Assembly: GCA_963691885.1 (NCBI GenBank)
Contig: OY829843.1
Coordinates: 434,001-498,000, forward strand
DNA from: G963691885 sp963691885
GTDB taxonomy: Bacteria > Pseudomonadota > Alphaproteobacteria > UBA8366 > Aestuariispiraceae
Reading direction: 5' to 3'
Length of the DNA stretch: 64,000 bases
Shown here: one piece after another, positions 8,756 through 17,378 of the stretch
Numbering within the stretch: position 1 is the stretch's first letter
Layout: every line of letters starts with the position of its first letter
Notes under the pieces: model-generated
The model's database searches: none
What the model saw: the letters and a program-made list of their open reading frames with translations, nothing else
Told to the model about the DNA's origin: nothing
Made by a program: the position numbers and the translations under genes

Positions 8756-9561
8756 GTGAGGATCGTCAACCGGGACAGTCCGGCGGGTTCAACCCGCTTC
8801 GCCGGATTGGCGCTGCCTTTATCAATTTTCTGGCGGCAACAGGTCGACTGACGCAGTTCGCCCTGACCTCGGTTTCCCATTGTTTCCGGCCCCCGTTTTA
8901 TTTCCGGCTGATTGGTCAGCAGATGATCGATATCGGTTATTATTCTTTGCCGGTGGTCGGTCTGACGACACTGTTTGCCGGAATGGTTCTGGCCCTGCAA
9001 AGCTATACCGGTTTTGCCCGTTTTTCCGCCGAAGGCGCGATCCCCAGTGTTGTCGCCTTGTCCATCACACGGGAACTTGGACCAACCCTTGCCGGGTTGA
9101 TGATCGCCGGGCGAATAGGGGCTGCAATGGCGGCTGAACTTGGGACCATGCGCGTCACAGAACAGGTCGATGCGCTGGAAACCCTTTCGACCAATCCCTA
9201 CAAATACCTGGTGGTCCCGCGCCTGATTGCCGGTGTGACGATGATGCCTCTGCTGGTGCTGATCGGCGATATCATCGGGATTTTCGGTGGTTATATCGTT
9301 TCTGTCTACAAACTGGGCTTTAACGCTTCGGCCTATATTCAGAACACATGGGACTTCCTGCAGTTTGAGGATGTGTTTTCCGGATTGGTCAAAGCCGCGG
9401 TCTTTGGATTTCTGGTTTCCCTGATGGGATGCTATCACGGTTATCAAAGTCGTGGGGGCGCTCAAGGCGTGGGTGCAGCAACGACCAATGCTGTGGTCAG
9501 CGCCTCCATCCTGATCCTCGTCTTCAACTATATGCTGACAGAATTGTTCTTCGCCCAATGA
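8752..9561 (+). CDS. mlaE: MlaE-family phospholipid ABC transporter permease
   Basis: Inner-membrane permease of the Mla/TIGR00056 family that moves phospholipids between the membranes of the envelope. The 269 residues include the family core from VVGLTTLFAGMVLALQSY through SITRELGPTLAGLMIAGR and a DALETLSTNPYKYLVVPR elbow, with about five hydrophobic segments. Translation starts at TTG 8752, overlapping the alr stop by 4 bp, and ends inside the mlaF ATG. The MlaD/B/C partners are not in the window. Confidence 0.93.
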   Translation: MSEDRQPGQSGGFNPLRRIGAAFINFLAATGRLTQFALTSVSHCFRPPFYFRLIGQQMIDIGYYSLPVVGLTTLFAGMVLALQSYTGFARFSAEGAIPSVVALSITRELGPTLAGLMIAGRIGAAMAAELGTMRVTEQVDALETLSTNPYKYLVVPRLIAGVTMMPLLVLIGDIIGIFGGYIVSVYKLGFNASAYIQNTWDFLQFEDVFSGLVKAAVFGFLVSLMGCYHGYQSRGGAQGVGAATTNAVVSASILILVFNYMLTELFFAQ

Positions 9562-10343
9562 CAGGCTCAACCCCCATACCCAAGATCCGCATGCGCGGCA
9601 TCTCCAAGCGCTTCGGCCCCAAGGTCGTCCTGGACGGGTTTGACCTGGATGTGATGCCCCAGGAATCTGTCGTGATCATCGGTGGGTCCGGTTCCGGCAA
9701 ATCTGTATCTCTCAAATGCCTGCTTGGATTGCTTGATCCGGATGAGGGCACGATTGAGATCGATGGGCAGGACGTCACGAAGATGAAGCGGTCGGACCGG
9801 GAAGAGGTGAACAGCCGCATTGGCATGCTGTTTCAGAACGCCGCTTTGTTTGACAGTCTCACCGTTTGGGAAAATATCGCCTTCGGCCTGATCCAGGGCA
9901 AAAAAATGCCGCGCAGCAAGGCGCGTGAAGTCGCCATGGAAAAGCTGTCCCAGGTTGGCCTAGGCAGTGATGTGGCAAAACTCGGTCCTGCTGAACTCTC
10001 AGGCGGCATGCGCAAGCGCGTCGGGCTCGCCCGCGCCATTGCCGGGGATCCGGACATCATCCTGTTCGACGAGCCGACGACAGGGCTGGACCCGATTATG
10101 GGGCATGTCATCGATGATCTGATCGTCGCCTGTGTCCGACAGGTTGGCGCAACGGCGCTCACCATCACCCATGACATGGCAAGCGCCAGGCGGATTTCCG
10201 ACCAGATGACCATGCTGTTCAAGGGCAAGAATATCTGGCAGGGCCCAACTGCCGCGATTGACGAAAGCCAGAACGATTATGTCGATCAATTCATCAACGG
10301 TCGCGCGGAAGGTCCGATCCAGATGGAAGTCTTTAAACCCTGA
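9558..10343 (+). CDS. mlaF: MlaF-family lipid ABC transporter ATPase
   Basis: ATP-binding subunit paired with the preceding permease. The 261 residues begin with ATG 9558 in an ATGA overlap. Walker A GGSGSGKS is at 42-49, followed by Q-loop LFQNAALFDSLTVWEN, signature LSGGMRKRVGLARA and Walker B IILFDEPTTGLDP. The Met in the LSGGM signature is typical of MlaF. It closes the alr-mlaE-mlaF unit; radA follows 101 bp later. Confidence 0.94.
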   Translation: MTGSTPIPKIRMRGISKRFGPKVVLDGFDLDVMPQESVVIIGGSGSGKSVSLKCLLGLLDPDEGTIEIDGQDVTKMKRSDREEVNSRIGMLFQNAALFDSLTVWENIAFGLIQGKKMPRSKAREVAMEKLSQVGLGSDVAKLGPAELSGGMRKRVGLARAIAGDPDIILFDEPTTGLDPIMGHVIDDLIVACVRQVGATALTITHDMASARRISDQMTMLFKGKNIWQGPTAAIDESQNDYVDQFINGRAEGPIQMEVFKP

Positions 10344-10444
10344 CAGCACTTAAATGGCCTCATTTTAGGGGTTTCCGTTGGTGCAAATCCGGCGAATCGA
10401 TCACGGTGCTGCAACAGAATTTTCGATAACCCGAGTTCCCTTGA

Positions 10445-11866
10445 ATGGCGCGTCTGAGAACCTCTTATGTCTGTCAGTCCTGTGGTGCTGTTCATGCACG
10501 TTGGGCCGGGCAATGCGATGCCTGCCATGAATGGAACACGATTGTCGAAGAGACCGTTGATGCGCCCCCAATTGGATCTGGCGCAAAAAAGGGTGGATCG
10601 AGCGGTAAGGCGCGTGGCAGCCGGATTGAGTTCGTGCCCCTGACCGGATCCAGTCCCCAGGCCCCCCGCCTGAAAACAGGTCTTGGCGAGTTCGACCGCG
10701 TTCTGGGCGGCGGCCTGGTTGAAGGATCCGCCATTCTGATCGGCGGTGATCCAGGCATCGGCAAATCCACCCTGCTGCTTCAAGTTGTGACACGGTTGGG
10801 GGCACAGACCAAATGCGCCTATGTAACCGGCGAAGAAGCCGTGGATCAGGTGCGTATGCGGGCGGAAAGGCTGGGCGTGGCAGAGGCCGATATTGATCTG
10901 GCCGCCGCCACAAATGTCCGCGATATAACAGCCGCGATGGAAGCGCCGGACGGGCCGCGCGTGGTCGTCGTCGATTCCATACAGACAATGTATATGGAAC
11001 AGCTGGATTCTGCGCCCGGTACAGTGGGTCAGGTCCGCGCCTGCGCGCAGGAACTGATCCGAGTGGCCAAGAAGCGCGGCACGGCCCTGTTGTTGGTCGG
11101 CCACGTCACCAAGGAGGGCGCCATTGCCGGTCCCCGTGTTCTGGAACATATGGTCGATACCGTTCTCTATTTTGAAGGCGAACGTGGTCACCCATTCCGC
11201 ATCCTGCGCGGCGTAAAGAACCGGTTTGGCCCGACAGATGAAATCGGTGTCTTTGACATGACCGGTGAGGGTATGATGGAGGTGACGAACCCTTCCGAAC
11301 TGTTCCTGTCAGACCGGGCCGACGGTGTCGCGGGTGCCGTCGTCTTCGCCGGTATCGAGGGTTCGCGCCCCATGCTGGTCGAGATTCAGGCATTGGTCGC
11401 GCCCTCCCCGCTCGGGACACCACGCCGCGCGGTTATCGGATGGGACACCAACCGCCTTGCCATGGTGTTGGCGGTACTGGAAAGCCGGGCCGGCTACCGC
11501 CTGTCAGGCAATGATGTCTATCTGAATGTTGCAGGCGGTCTCAGGATCTCCGAACCGGCGGCTGATCTGGCAGTTGCAGCCGCCCTTGTTTCCTCCCTCA
11601 CTGGAAAACCGGTCCCGGGCGATATGGTGGTCTTTGGCGAGATTGGATTAAGTGGCGAGGTCAGGGCCGTCGCCCAATCACAAAATCGCTTGAAGGAGGC
11701 CGCAAAGCTGGGCTTTTCCACTGCAATGATGCCGAAGCGACGAACCGGCAAGGGAAGAGATTCTGGGTCTTCCAACAGTGATGGTTTGCGGTGTTCGGAA
11801 CTGCCGGACCTTGGCGGACTGGTTGACTTTTTTGGTACAGAAACACACAACGGGGCAATAGATTGA
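10445..11866 (+). CDS. radA: DNA repair protein RadA
   Basis: Branch-migration helicase of recombinational repair. The 473 residues contain the complete N-terminal zinc finger (Cys10, Cys13, Cys24, Cys27), Walker A GDPGIGKST at 101-109, the RadA-specific KNRFG at 258-262 and a Lon-protease-like C-terminal domain (GNDVYLNVAGGLRISEPAADLA) without protease activity. It sits between mlaF and cvpA, a conserved alphaproteobacterial order. Confidence 0.97.
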   Translation: MARLRTSYVCQSCGAVHARWAGQCDACHEWNTIVEETVDAPPIGSGAKKGGSSGKARGSRIEFVPLTGSSPQAPRLKTGLGEFDRVLGGGLVEGSAILIGGDPGIGKSTLLLQVVTRLGAQTKCAYVTGEEAVDQVRMRAERLGVAEADIDLAAATNVRDITAAMEAPDGPRVVVVDSIQTMYMEQLDSAPGTVGQVRACAQELIRVAKKRGTALLLVGHVTKEGAIAGPRVLEHMVDTVLYFEGERGHPFRILRGVKNRFGPTDEIGVFDMTGEGMMEVTNPSELFLSDRADGVAGAVVFAGIEGSRPMLVEIQALVAPSPLGTPRRAVIGWDTNRLAMVLAVLESRAGYRLSGNDVYLNVAGGLRISEPAADLAVAAALVSSLTGKPVPGDMVVFGEIGLSGEVRAVAQSQNRLKEAAKLGFSTAMMPKRRTGKGRDSGSSNSDGLRCSELPDLGGLVDFFGTETHNGAID

Positions 11867-11929
11867 CCACATGTCGCACAATGAGGCACAGGTCACACGC
11901 TCTAAGAACAAGAGAATTATCTTAAGCTA

Positions 11930-12619
11930 ATGGAATTCCTGGAAAATTTGCCAATTGGCATTGTTGACCTGGTTGTATTGGGCGTGATTCTGATTTCCGC
12001 CCTGCTCAGCTATTTCAGGGGTTTCATGCGTGAGGTCCTCTCGATCCTCGCCTGGGTTGGCGCCGCGGTGGCAACAGTTTATGGCTACCCCTATGCCATT
12101 CCCTATGTCGTCAAACTCATCGACGTAGAGCCATTCACCACGATCGCGGCCTCGACAGGTATTTTTGTCGCCTCTCTGATCGTGCTCAGCATCCTTTCCA
12201 ATATGGTTTCCGGCAGTGTTAAGGAATCCGGGACCGGATCCGTGGATCGGGCGCTTGGCTTCGTGTTCGGGCTTGCGCGGGGCGGCCTGGTTATTTGCCT
12301 TCTTTATCTCGCAGCGACCTGGATTTGGGAAGAATCGACCTTGCCACCAGAATTGGCGGAAGCAAGGTCGCTGCCCCTGGCAAAGCAGGGGGCGGAGGCG
12401 CTGTTAAAGCTGATGCCAGAGGATATTCAGGACAAAGCGCGCACTGCAAAGGAAGAAGCGCAGCAGACGGCCGACGATTTGGAGCAGGCGCAGGAACTGT
12501 ATCAACGCCTGAACGAGCCATTGGCAAGTGGGGACAAGGCAGCATCGGACGGCGAAGAACCGGCCTATGATGCGACACAGAGACAACAATTGGACAGTCT
12601 GATCAAACAGGCGGAATGA
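11930..12619 (+). CDS. cvpA: CvpA family membrane protein
   Basis: Inner-membrane protein of the colicin V production family. The 229 residues carry four hydrophobic segments (from IVDLVVLGVILISALLSYF, with the conserved RGFMREVLSILAWVGA) and a charged C-terminal tail of about 80 residues rich in Glu, Gln and Ala that looks helical and cytoplasmic. The gene directly precedes purF, as in E. coli. Its biochemical role is not established; links to envelope integrity are reported for the family. Confidence 0.9.
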   Translation: MEFLENLPIGIVDLVVLGVILISALLSYFRGFMREVLSILAWVGAAVATVYGYPYAIPYVVKLIDVEPFTTIAASTGIFVASLIVLSILSNMVSGSVKESGTGSVDRALGFVFGLARGGLVICLLYLAATWIWEESTLPPELAEARSLPLAKQGAEALLKLMPEDIQDKARTAKEEAQQTADDLEQAQELYQRLNEPLASGDKAASDGEEPAYDATQRQQLDSLIKQAE

Positions 12620-12624
12620 GCGTG

Positions 12625-12654
12625 CTTTTCCCGCCCGCTTCGGGTAGGGAAAGG
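12625..12654 (+). other. Hairpin between cvpA and purF
   Basis: Stem CTTTTCCC / GGGAAAGG with an inner CCC/GGG, located between the two genes. No T run follows. It may be a processing or attenuation structure for purF; nothing else is visible in this 114 bp gap. Confidence 0.35.
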
Positions 12655-12733
12655 TCTAAATTCGAACGGGCGCGACTTGCAGATGCGCCCCGGCCACTGC
12701 GTCCGAACCCGGCGCATTAAGCGAGGCTAGAAA

Positions 12734-14194
12734 ATGCTGACCACCAATCCGTTTGATGACGACAAGTTACGCGAAGAATGCGCAATCTTCGGGATCAGTG
12801 GCTCGTCAGATGCCGCCGCCCATACGGCCCTTGGTCTCCACGCCCTGCAGCATCGTGGACAAGAGGCAACCGGGATCGTTGCCTTCGATAAACAGGGCGA
12901 TCAGTTCCATGCCCATCGGGCACCCGGTCAGGTGGGGGAGGTTTTTGGCGATCCAGCGGTGATGGCACAGTTGGTTGGCTCGGTCGCGATTGGCCATAAC
13001 CGGTATTCAACAACCGGCGACACCATGCGCCGGAATGTTCAGCCGCTCTTCGCCGATCTCGAATTCGGGGGCATCGCGATTGCCCATAACGGGAACCTGA
13101 CAAACGCACTGACCCTGCGTGAAACACTGGTCCGGCAGGGTTCGATCTTTCAATCGACAACCGATACTGAGGTGATGATCCACCTGATGGCCACATCGCG
13201 TGGCAATGTTGTTGAACGGTTGATCAGTACGCTGCACCGGATTGAAGGGGCCTATTCCCTTGTCTGCATGACCCGGAAAAAGCTGATTGGTGTGCGCGAC
13301 CCGAACGGGGTTCGTCCCCTGGTTCTGGGCAAACTGGGCGATGCCTATATCCTGGCCTCTGAAACGGTGGCCCTCGACATCATTGGCGCCGACCTTGTGC
13401 GCGACGTGGCGCCTGGCGAGGTGATTGTCATCGATGAAGACGGCCTCAGCAGCTATTTCCCGTTTCAGGAAGCCCCCCAGAAACTCTGCATATTCGAGTA
13501 TGTGTATTTCGCCCGGCCGGACAGTCTCGTCGAAGGGCTTTCCGTCTATGACGCCCGCAAGCAGATCGGTGCGGAACTGGCGCGGGAAAACCCGGTGGAT
13601 GTGGATGTCGTCATCCCGATCCCGGATAGTGGTGTGCCCTCGGCCATCGGTTACGCTGCAGAGGCCAAAAGGCCGTTCGAATACGGCATCATCCGGAACC
13701 ACTATGTCGGACGGACCTTCATTGAACCCACCGATGAAATCCGTAACCTCGGTGTCAAACTGAAACACAATACAAACCGCGCCCATATTCAGGGCAAGCG
13801 GGTTGTCCTTGTTGATGACAGCATTGTTCGGGGCACGACATCCCGCAAGATTGTCGAGATGGTTCGGGCCGCCGGTGCCACAGAGGTGCATATGCGCATT
13901 GCAAGCCCGCCGACGACCCATTCCTGCTTCTATGGCGTCGATACGCCGGAACGATCAAAACTGCTGGCCGCCCAACACACGGTCGAAGAAATGCGCACGT
14001 TGATTGGCTGTGACAGTCTGGCTTTTGTTTCCATGGACGGACTGTACCGGGCCATGGGACATGACGCCCGAGACAATGCGACGCCGCAATATTGCGATGC
14101 CTGTTTCTCTGGCGATTACCCGATTGCACTGACAGACCATGACGACAGCGACGCCCCCCATCGTCAATTATCCCTCTTGAGGGACGCCAGTTAA
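12734..14194 (+). CDS. purF: Amidophosphoribosyltransferase
   Basis: First committed enzyme of purine synthesis, converting PRPP and glutamine to phosphoribosylamine. The 486 residues show a short propeptide with the glutaminase nucleophile at Cys16 (EECAIFG), the class II glutaminase core (HRGQEATG) and the PRPP loop VVLVDDSIVRGTTS at about 357-370. Cysteines in KLCIFEYVYFARPDS, TTHSCFYG and YCDACFSGDYP match the B. subtilis-type 4Fe-4S enzyme, unlike E. coli PurF. The stop overlaps the next ATG by one base. Confidence 0.97.
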   Translation: MLTTNPFDDDKLREECAIFGISGSSDAAAHTALGLHALQHRGQEATGIVAFDKQGDQFHAHRAPGQVGEVFGDPAVMAQLVGSVAIGHNRYSTTGDTMRRNVQPLFADLEFGGIAIAHNGNLTNALTLRETLVRQGSIFQSTTDTEVMIHLMATSRGNVVERLISTLHRIEGAYSLVCMTRKKLIGVRDPNGVRPLVLGKLGDAYILASETVALDIIGADLVRDVAPGEVIVIDEDGLSSYFPFQEAPQKLCIFEYVYFARPDSLVEGLSVYDARKQIGAELARENPVDVDVVIPIPDSGVPSAIGYAAEAKRPFEYGIIRNHYVGRTFIEPTDEIRNLGVKLKHNTNRAHIQGKRVVLVDDSIVRGTTSRKIVEMVRAAGATEVHMRIASPPTTHSCFYGVDTPERSKLLAAQHTVEEMRTLIGCDSLAFVSMDGLYRAMGHDARDNATPQYCDACFSGDYPIALTDHDDSDAPHRQLSLLRDAS

Positions 14195-14913
14195 TGTCAG
14201 ACGAAAAGCCGCTTGAAGGCAGAATTGCGCTCATTACCGGGGCAAGTAGAGGCATTGGCGCAGCTGTTGCAAAACGTCTCGCCAGGGCTGGTGCCCATGT
14301 TGTTGCGACCGCGCGGACCAAGGCCGGTCTTGAAGAACTGGACGACGAAATACAAGCAGCCGGTGGTGCCGCCACACTGGTCCCCCTCGACCTGACCAAA
14401 CACGATCAGATCGATGTCCTGGGGGCCTCGCTCTATCAGCGGTTTCAGAAACTGGACATCCTGATCGGCAATGCCGGTATTCTGGGTTCGTTAAGTCCGA
14501 TGGGGCATGCGGACCCCAAGGAATGGGACCGCATCTTCAGCCTGAATGTCGGGGCAAACCAACGCCTGATCCGATCCCTGGACGGGGTTTTGAAGCAGAG
14601 CGATGCCGGGCGGGCCATTTTCACCACATGCACAGAAGCCAGCGGGGATAAACCCTTCTGGGCGGGTTATGGCGCGTCAAAGGGTGCTTTGAACACACTT
14701 GTCAAAACCTATGCCCGCGAATGCGAAAAAACCAATATGCGCGTGAACCTTGTGGACCCCGGTCCCGTGGCAACGACACTGCGTGCCCTCGCCTATCCAG
14801 GTGAGGATGCCAGCAAGATCAGCACCCCGGAAGAGGCAGCGGAACTGTTCCTGAAACTGTCCCTGCCAAGCTGCACGATCAATGGTGAGATCGTCTCAAC
14901 GAAAAACGGCTGA
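14194..14913 (+). CDS. YciK-like SDR oxidoreductase with altered catalytic serine
   Basis: 239-residue short-chain dehydrogenase translationally coupled to purF. The nucleotide loop TGASRGIG and NAGILG are intact and the Tyr/Lys pair is in WAGYGASKGAL. The residue 13 before that Tyr, normally Ser, is Cys (TTCTEASGDKP), with Thr on both sides. The C-terminal half (VDPGPVATTLRALAYPGEDA, then STPEEAAELFLKL) resembles YciK. Its substrate is unknown; the purF neighbour is probably only a co-expression relationship. A hairpin begins within its last codons. Confidence 0.85.
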   Translation: MSDEKPLEGRIALITGASRGIGAAVAKRLARAGAHVVATARTKAGLEELDDEIQAAGGAATLVPLDLTKHDQIDVLGASLYQRFQKLDILIGNAGILGSLSPMGHADPKEWDRIFSLNVGANQRLIRSLDGVLKQSDAGRAIFTTCTEASGDKPFWAGYGASKGALNTLVKTYARECEKTNMRVNLVDPGPVATTLRALAYPGEDASKISTPEEAAELFLKLSLPSCTINGEIVSTKNG

Positions 14914-14928
14914 CCCGAGGGTCAGCCG
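14907..14928 (-). terminator. Terminator of gloA, overlapping the SDR stop codon
   Basis: Perfect 9-bp stem CGGCTGACC/GGTCAGCCG with a 4-base loop. Read on the minus strand it is followed by CGTTTTTC, giving a classic terminator for gloA; on the plus strand it includes the SDR stop codon and lacks a T run. Confidence 0.7.
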
Positions 14929-14951
14929 CCAATCCGTCATTTAGGACCGTC

Positions 14952-15398
14952 TTACCAGGAACCGGTATTTTCCATCGACGCCCAGGGTTCGGCCTTATCC
15001 AACGCGTCACCCCGTTGCAGCAACTCGATCGAGATCCCGTCTGGCGAGCGCACAAAGGCCATGCGACCGTCGCGCGGCGGACGATTGATTGTGACGCCCT
15101 TGTCCATCAGGCTCTGGCACAGCTCATAGATATTGTCGACACGATAGGCCAGATGACCAAAATTGCGCCCGCCATCATACTCTTCCGGGTCCCAGTTATA
15201 GGTCAGTTCGATCATGCCTGTCCGTTCGGATTTGGCGCGGTCCACATCTTCCGGTGCCGCCAGAAAGATCAGAGAGAAACGACCTTTCTCATAATCATTC
15301 CGTTCAACCTGAACCAGGCCGAGCTTGTTGCAATAGAAATCAAGGCTCGCATCCACGTCCGTGACACGTACCATTGTGTGCAGATATTGCATCGCCAT
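14952..15398 (-). CDS. gloA: Lactoylglutathione lyase (glyoxalase I)
   Basis: Metalloenzyme that isomerises the methylglyoxal-glutathione hemithioacetal to S-lactoylglutathione. The 148 residues form two glyoxalase/VOC halves, with metal ligands His in LHTMVRV, Glu in GMIELTYNW, His in NFGHLAYRV and Glu in GISIELLQRGD. Length and ligands fit the Ni-type bacterial enzyme. It lies 40 bp downstream of a tetR gene on the same strand, so it may belong to that regulator's transcript. Confidence 0.94.
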   Translation of the reverse strand: MAMQYLHTMVRVTDVDASLDFYCNKLGLVQVERNDYEKGRFSLIFLAAPEDVDRAKSERTGMIELTYNWDPEEYDGGRNFGHLAYRVDNIYELCQSLMDKGVTINRPPRDGRMAFVRSPDGISIELLQRGDALDKAEPWASMENTGSW

Positions 15399-15438
15399 TT
15401 TTCTTCCTCACTCAATTGTAAAATTCGTTGTTACAGAC

Positions 15439-16047
15439 CTAGTGCAGGACCCGCTTGCAAACAAGTTCCAGCGCATTTTCAAGGCGCTGAAATCCCTGAT
15501 CCGTTGCGATTTCCATACCGTTGAAGGTCTCGCTGCGTCTGGAGCGCGCCGTCAGATAGGTCACCGCCCCCGTCATAATCGCCGAAAGGGCCATCAGGTC
15601 GACCTCTGCCGGTCCGGCATTGCCGAACCGTCGTGTGAATTCCCGCCCCAGTGCCTCCCGAACACGGTCGAGATGCCGGGTCAGCTTGTTCTGTTCCGCC
15701 ATTTCCCAGGCCAGAATTTCCAGTGTTGCTGGACGTTTCCTGAGCGAGCGGATCAAGTTGCGGAACACCCGGGCCATTTGTTCATCTGCCGGGCGCGCCC
15801 TGTAAATCGCCGCCGGCTCGCTGATCAATTCCTCAACACTGGGCCAGAAATCACCATCCTGGGTATAGGCCTCGATCAACCCGTCGAGCCCGCCAAAATA
15901 GCGATAGATCAGAACCTTGTCGGTCTCTGCCTCTCTGGCAACCGTGTTGACCCCCAGTTTGCCAAACCCGTCCCTGGCGATCACCGTTTCCATCGCCTTG
16001 ATCAAGCGCCTTTTGGTCGCTTCCTTGTCTCTGCTGCCCACCGGCAT
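15439..16047 (-). CDS. TetR family transcriptional regulator
   Basis: 202 residues with an N-terminal helix-turn-helix (RRLIKAMETVIARDGFGKLG then TDKVLIYRYFGGLDGLI) and a helical ligand domain ending near Cys199. The recognition helix and YRYFG motif are typical of TetR. A palindrome 43-58 bp upstream is the likely autoregulatory operator. Downstream gloA and upstream DUF1501 are on the same strand. The ligand cannot be told. Confidence 0.9.
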   Translation of the reverse strand: MPVGSRDKEATKRRLIKAMETVIARDGFGKLGVNTVAREAETDKVLIYRYFGGLDGLIEAYTQDGDFWPSVEELISEPAAIYRARPADEQMARVFRNLIRSLRKRPATLEILAWEMAEQNKLTRHLDRVREALGREFTRRFGNAGPAEVDLMALSAIMTGAVTYLTARSRRSETFNGMEIATDQGFQRLENALELVCKRVLH

Positions 16048-16089
16048 TTCCCCTTTGCCCTGAGATGAAGGTCATGAACGCCTGCTTAA

Positions 16090-16105
16090 GTCACCAAATG
16101 GTGAC
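16090..16105 (-). promoter_or_regulatory. Palindromic operator upstream of tetR
   Basis: GTCACCAAATGGTGAC: 7-bp perfect arms around a 2-base centre, in the gap between DUF1501 and tetR. On the minus strand a TTGACT -35-like hexamer (16125-16120) precedes it, so binding would block transcription of tetR and possibly gloA. Confidence 0.6.
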
Positions 16106-16121
16106 CAATTACGGGTAAAAG

Positions 16122-17378
16122 TCAAGAAAGCACGAAGCTGGGCTCAAAGGGCTTGAAATCGACATCATCGGGGAAGATGCCACCAATCACATCATTGATA
16201 GGCAGTTTCAAATGACAGATCAAAGCGGCGGCAATGAAAGCACGGATATCGGAATCCGCCCTTAGCGCTGAACCAGGCAGAAGAGTATCATCTGACAAGC
16301 CCGGCCAGGGGCCCGCAAAACCCGCGCCATTCACCCCACCACCAAGAGCAATCGCAACGCCGCCCACACCATTATCCGTACCAAGGCGTGCATTCGGTCG
16401 AACCGTCCGACCAAATTCGGACAGAACCAGAACGACAGTGTCCTGCCATACAGATCCCAACGTGTCGGCCAGCACGGTTAAACCATCGCTCAGCGCGCCC
16501 AACCTTCTGGCAAGTGTACCCTCGAGCGCGCCCTGTCTCGCATGGGTATCAAAACCGTCAACCTCCAGCACAGCCAGACGCGGACCGTTGTCAGAGGCCA
16601 GCATGCGACCGGCAAGCCTTGCATAGTTTTCAAAACTCTGAACAGGCGGCGCGCCATGACCGGATGACAGGTCATCCTGACTGAGTACCGACTGCATTTG
16701 TGATTGCTCTGAGCGGGCCAGCCCGATCAGCTGTTCCATCATCGGGTCATCCCGATAGAGAATGTCCAGCTTGACGGAAAGGCCTGGGATCTCACCGGGA
16801 AAGGCCCTTGGATTGAAAGGAACCAGATTTTGCGCCCCGGCCAGCAAAGGTGTCTCCGCAACAATGCCGGTGGTCTTCGTCGCACTTCCATCACCGCCGC
16901 TCAACAGGTTGGAAGTCAGCCCCAACCAACCATCGCTAGAACCTGCATCTGCGCGTCCCGTAGCCAGCACGGCGCGCGCCCTGGCGTGAGAACTGGTTGG
17001 AACAGGTCCCGCGATGGCCGGGGCAACCTGCATTTGACCGTCACGCCAGAACCGCAGCAGCGGGGAAGCCGCCGGATGTAGTCCAAAGACAGAATCAATA
17101 ACGATAGGTCCGTTTTCCTGATTGGCCCGCCCCAGTCCCAAGGGGCCACGCTGTCGGGCATAGTCCACATCCCCGACCGGCGGAAACAGGGCCAGCCCGT
17201 CCAGCCCGCCGTTCAGTTGGACGACGACCAGCCGCTTGCTGCCATGCCCATCCGCAAAGGCTGCCCGACCCGGCAGAATTCCGGCAAGCGAGGCTGCCCC
17301 CAGACCGCCCAGAACCGTTCGGCGGTTTGGTCTCGCCCGTCTGTCGCCTTCGATCTGATCTGACAGGTCATTGATCAT
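16122..17378 (-). CDS. DUF1501 family Tat-exported protein
   Basis: 418 residues with a twin-arginine signal (RR at 19-20, NRRTVLGGLGAASLAGILPG) predicting folded export. The DUF1501 core includes LVVVQLNGGLDGLALFPP and LSEFGRTVRPNARLGTDNG; the fold is thought to resemble alkaline phosphatase/sulfatase enzymes, but function is unproven. Start overlaps the stop of the DUF1800 gene by 4 bp. The two genes are found together across many bacteria and probably act as a pair outside the cytoplasm. Confidence 0.9.
   Translation of the reverse strand: MINDLSDQIEGDRRARPNRRTVLGGLGAASLAGILPGRAAFADGHGSKRLVVVQLNGGLDGLALFPPVGDVDYARQRGPLGLGRANQENGPIVIDSVFGLHPAASPLLRFWRDGQMQVAPAIAGPVPTSSHARARAVLATGRADAGSSDGWLGLTSNLLSGGDGSATKTTGIVAETPLLAGAQNLVPFNPRAFPGEIPGLSVKLDILYRDDPMMEQLIGLARSEQSQMQSVLSQDDLSSGHGAPPVQSFENYARLAGRMLASDNGPRLAVLEVDGFDTHARQGALEGTLARRLGALSDGLTVLADTLGSVWQDTVVLVLSEFGRTVRPNARLGTDNGVGGVAIALGGGVNGAGFAGPWPGLSDDTLLPGSALRADSDIRAFIAAALICHLKLPINDVIGGIFPDDVDFKPFEPSFVLS

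Noticed and set aside
13007..13921. A 304-codon open frame antisense to purF
   Set aside because: purF has all catalytic residues on the other strand; the antisense frame has no family features.
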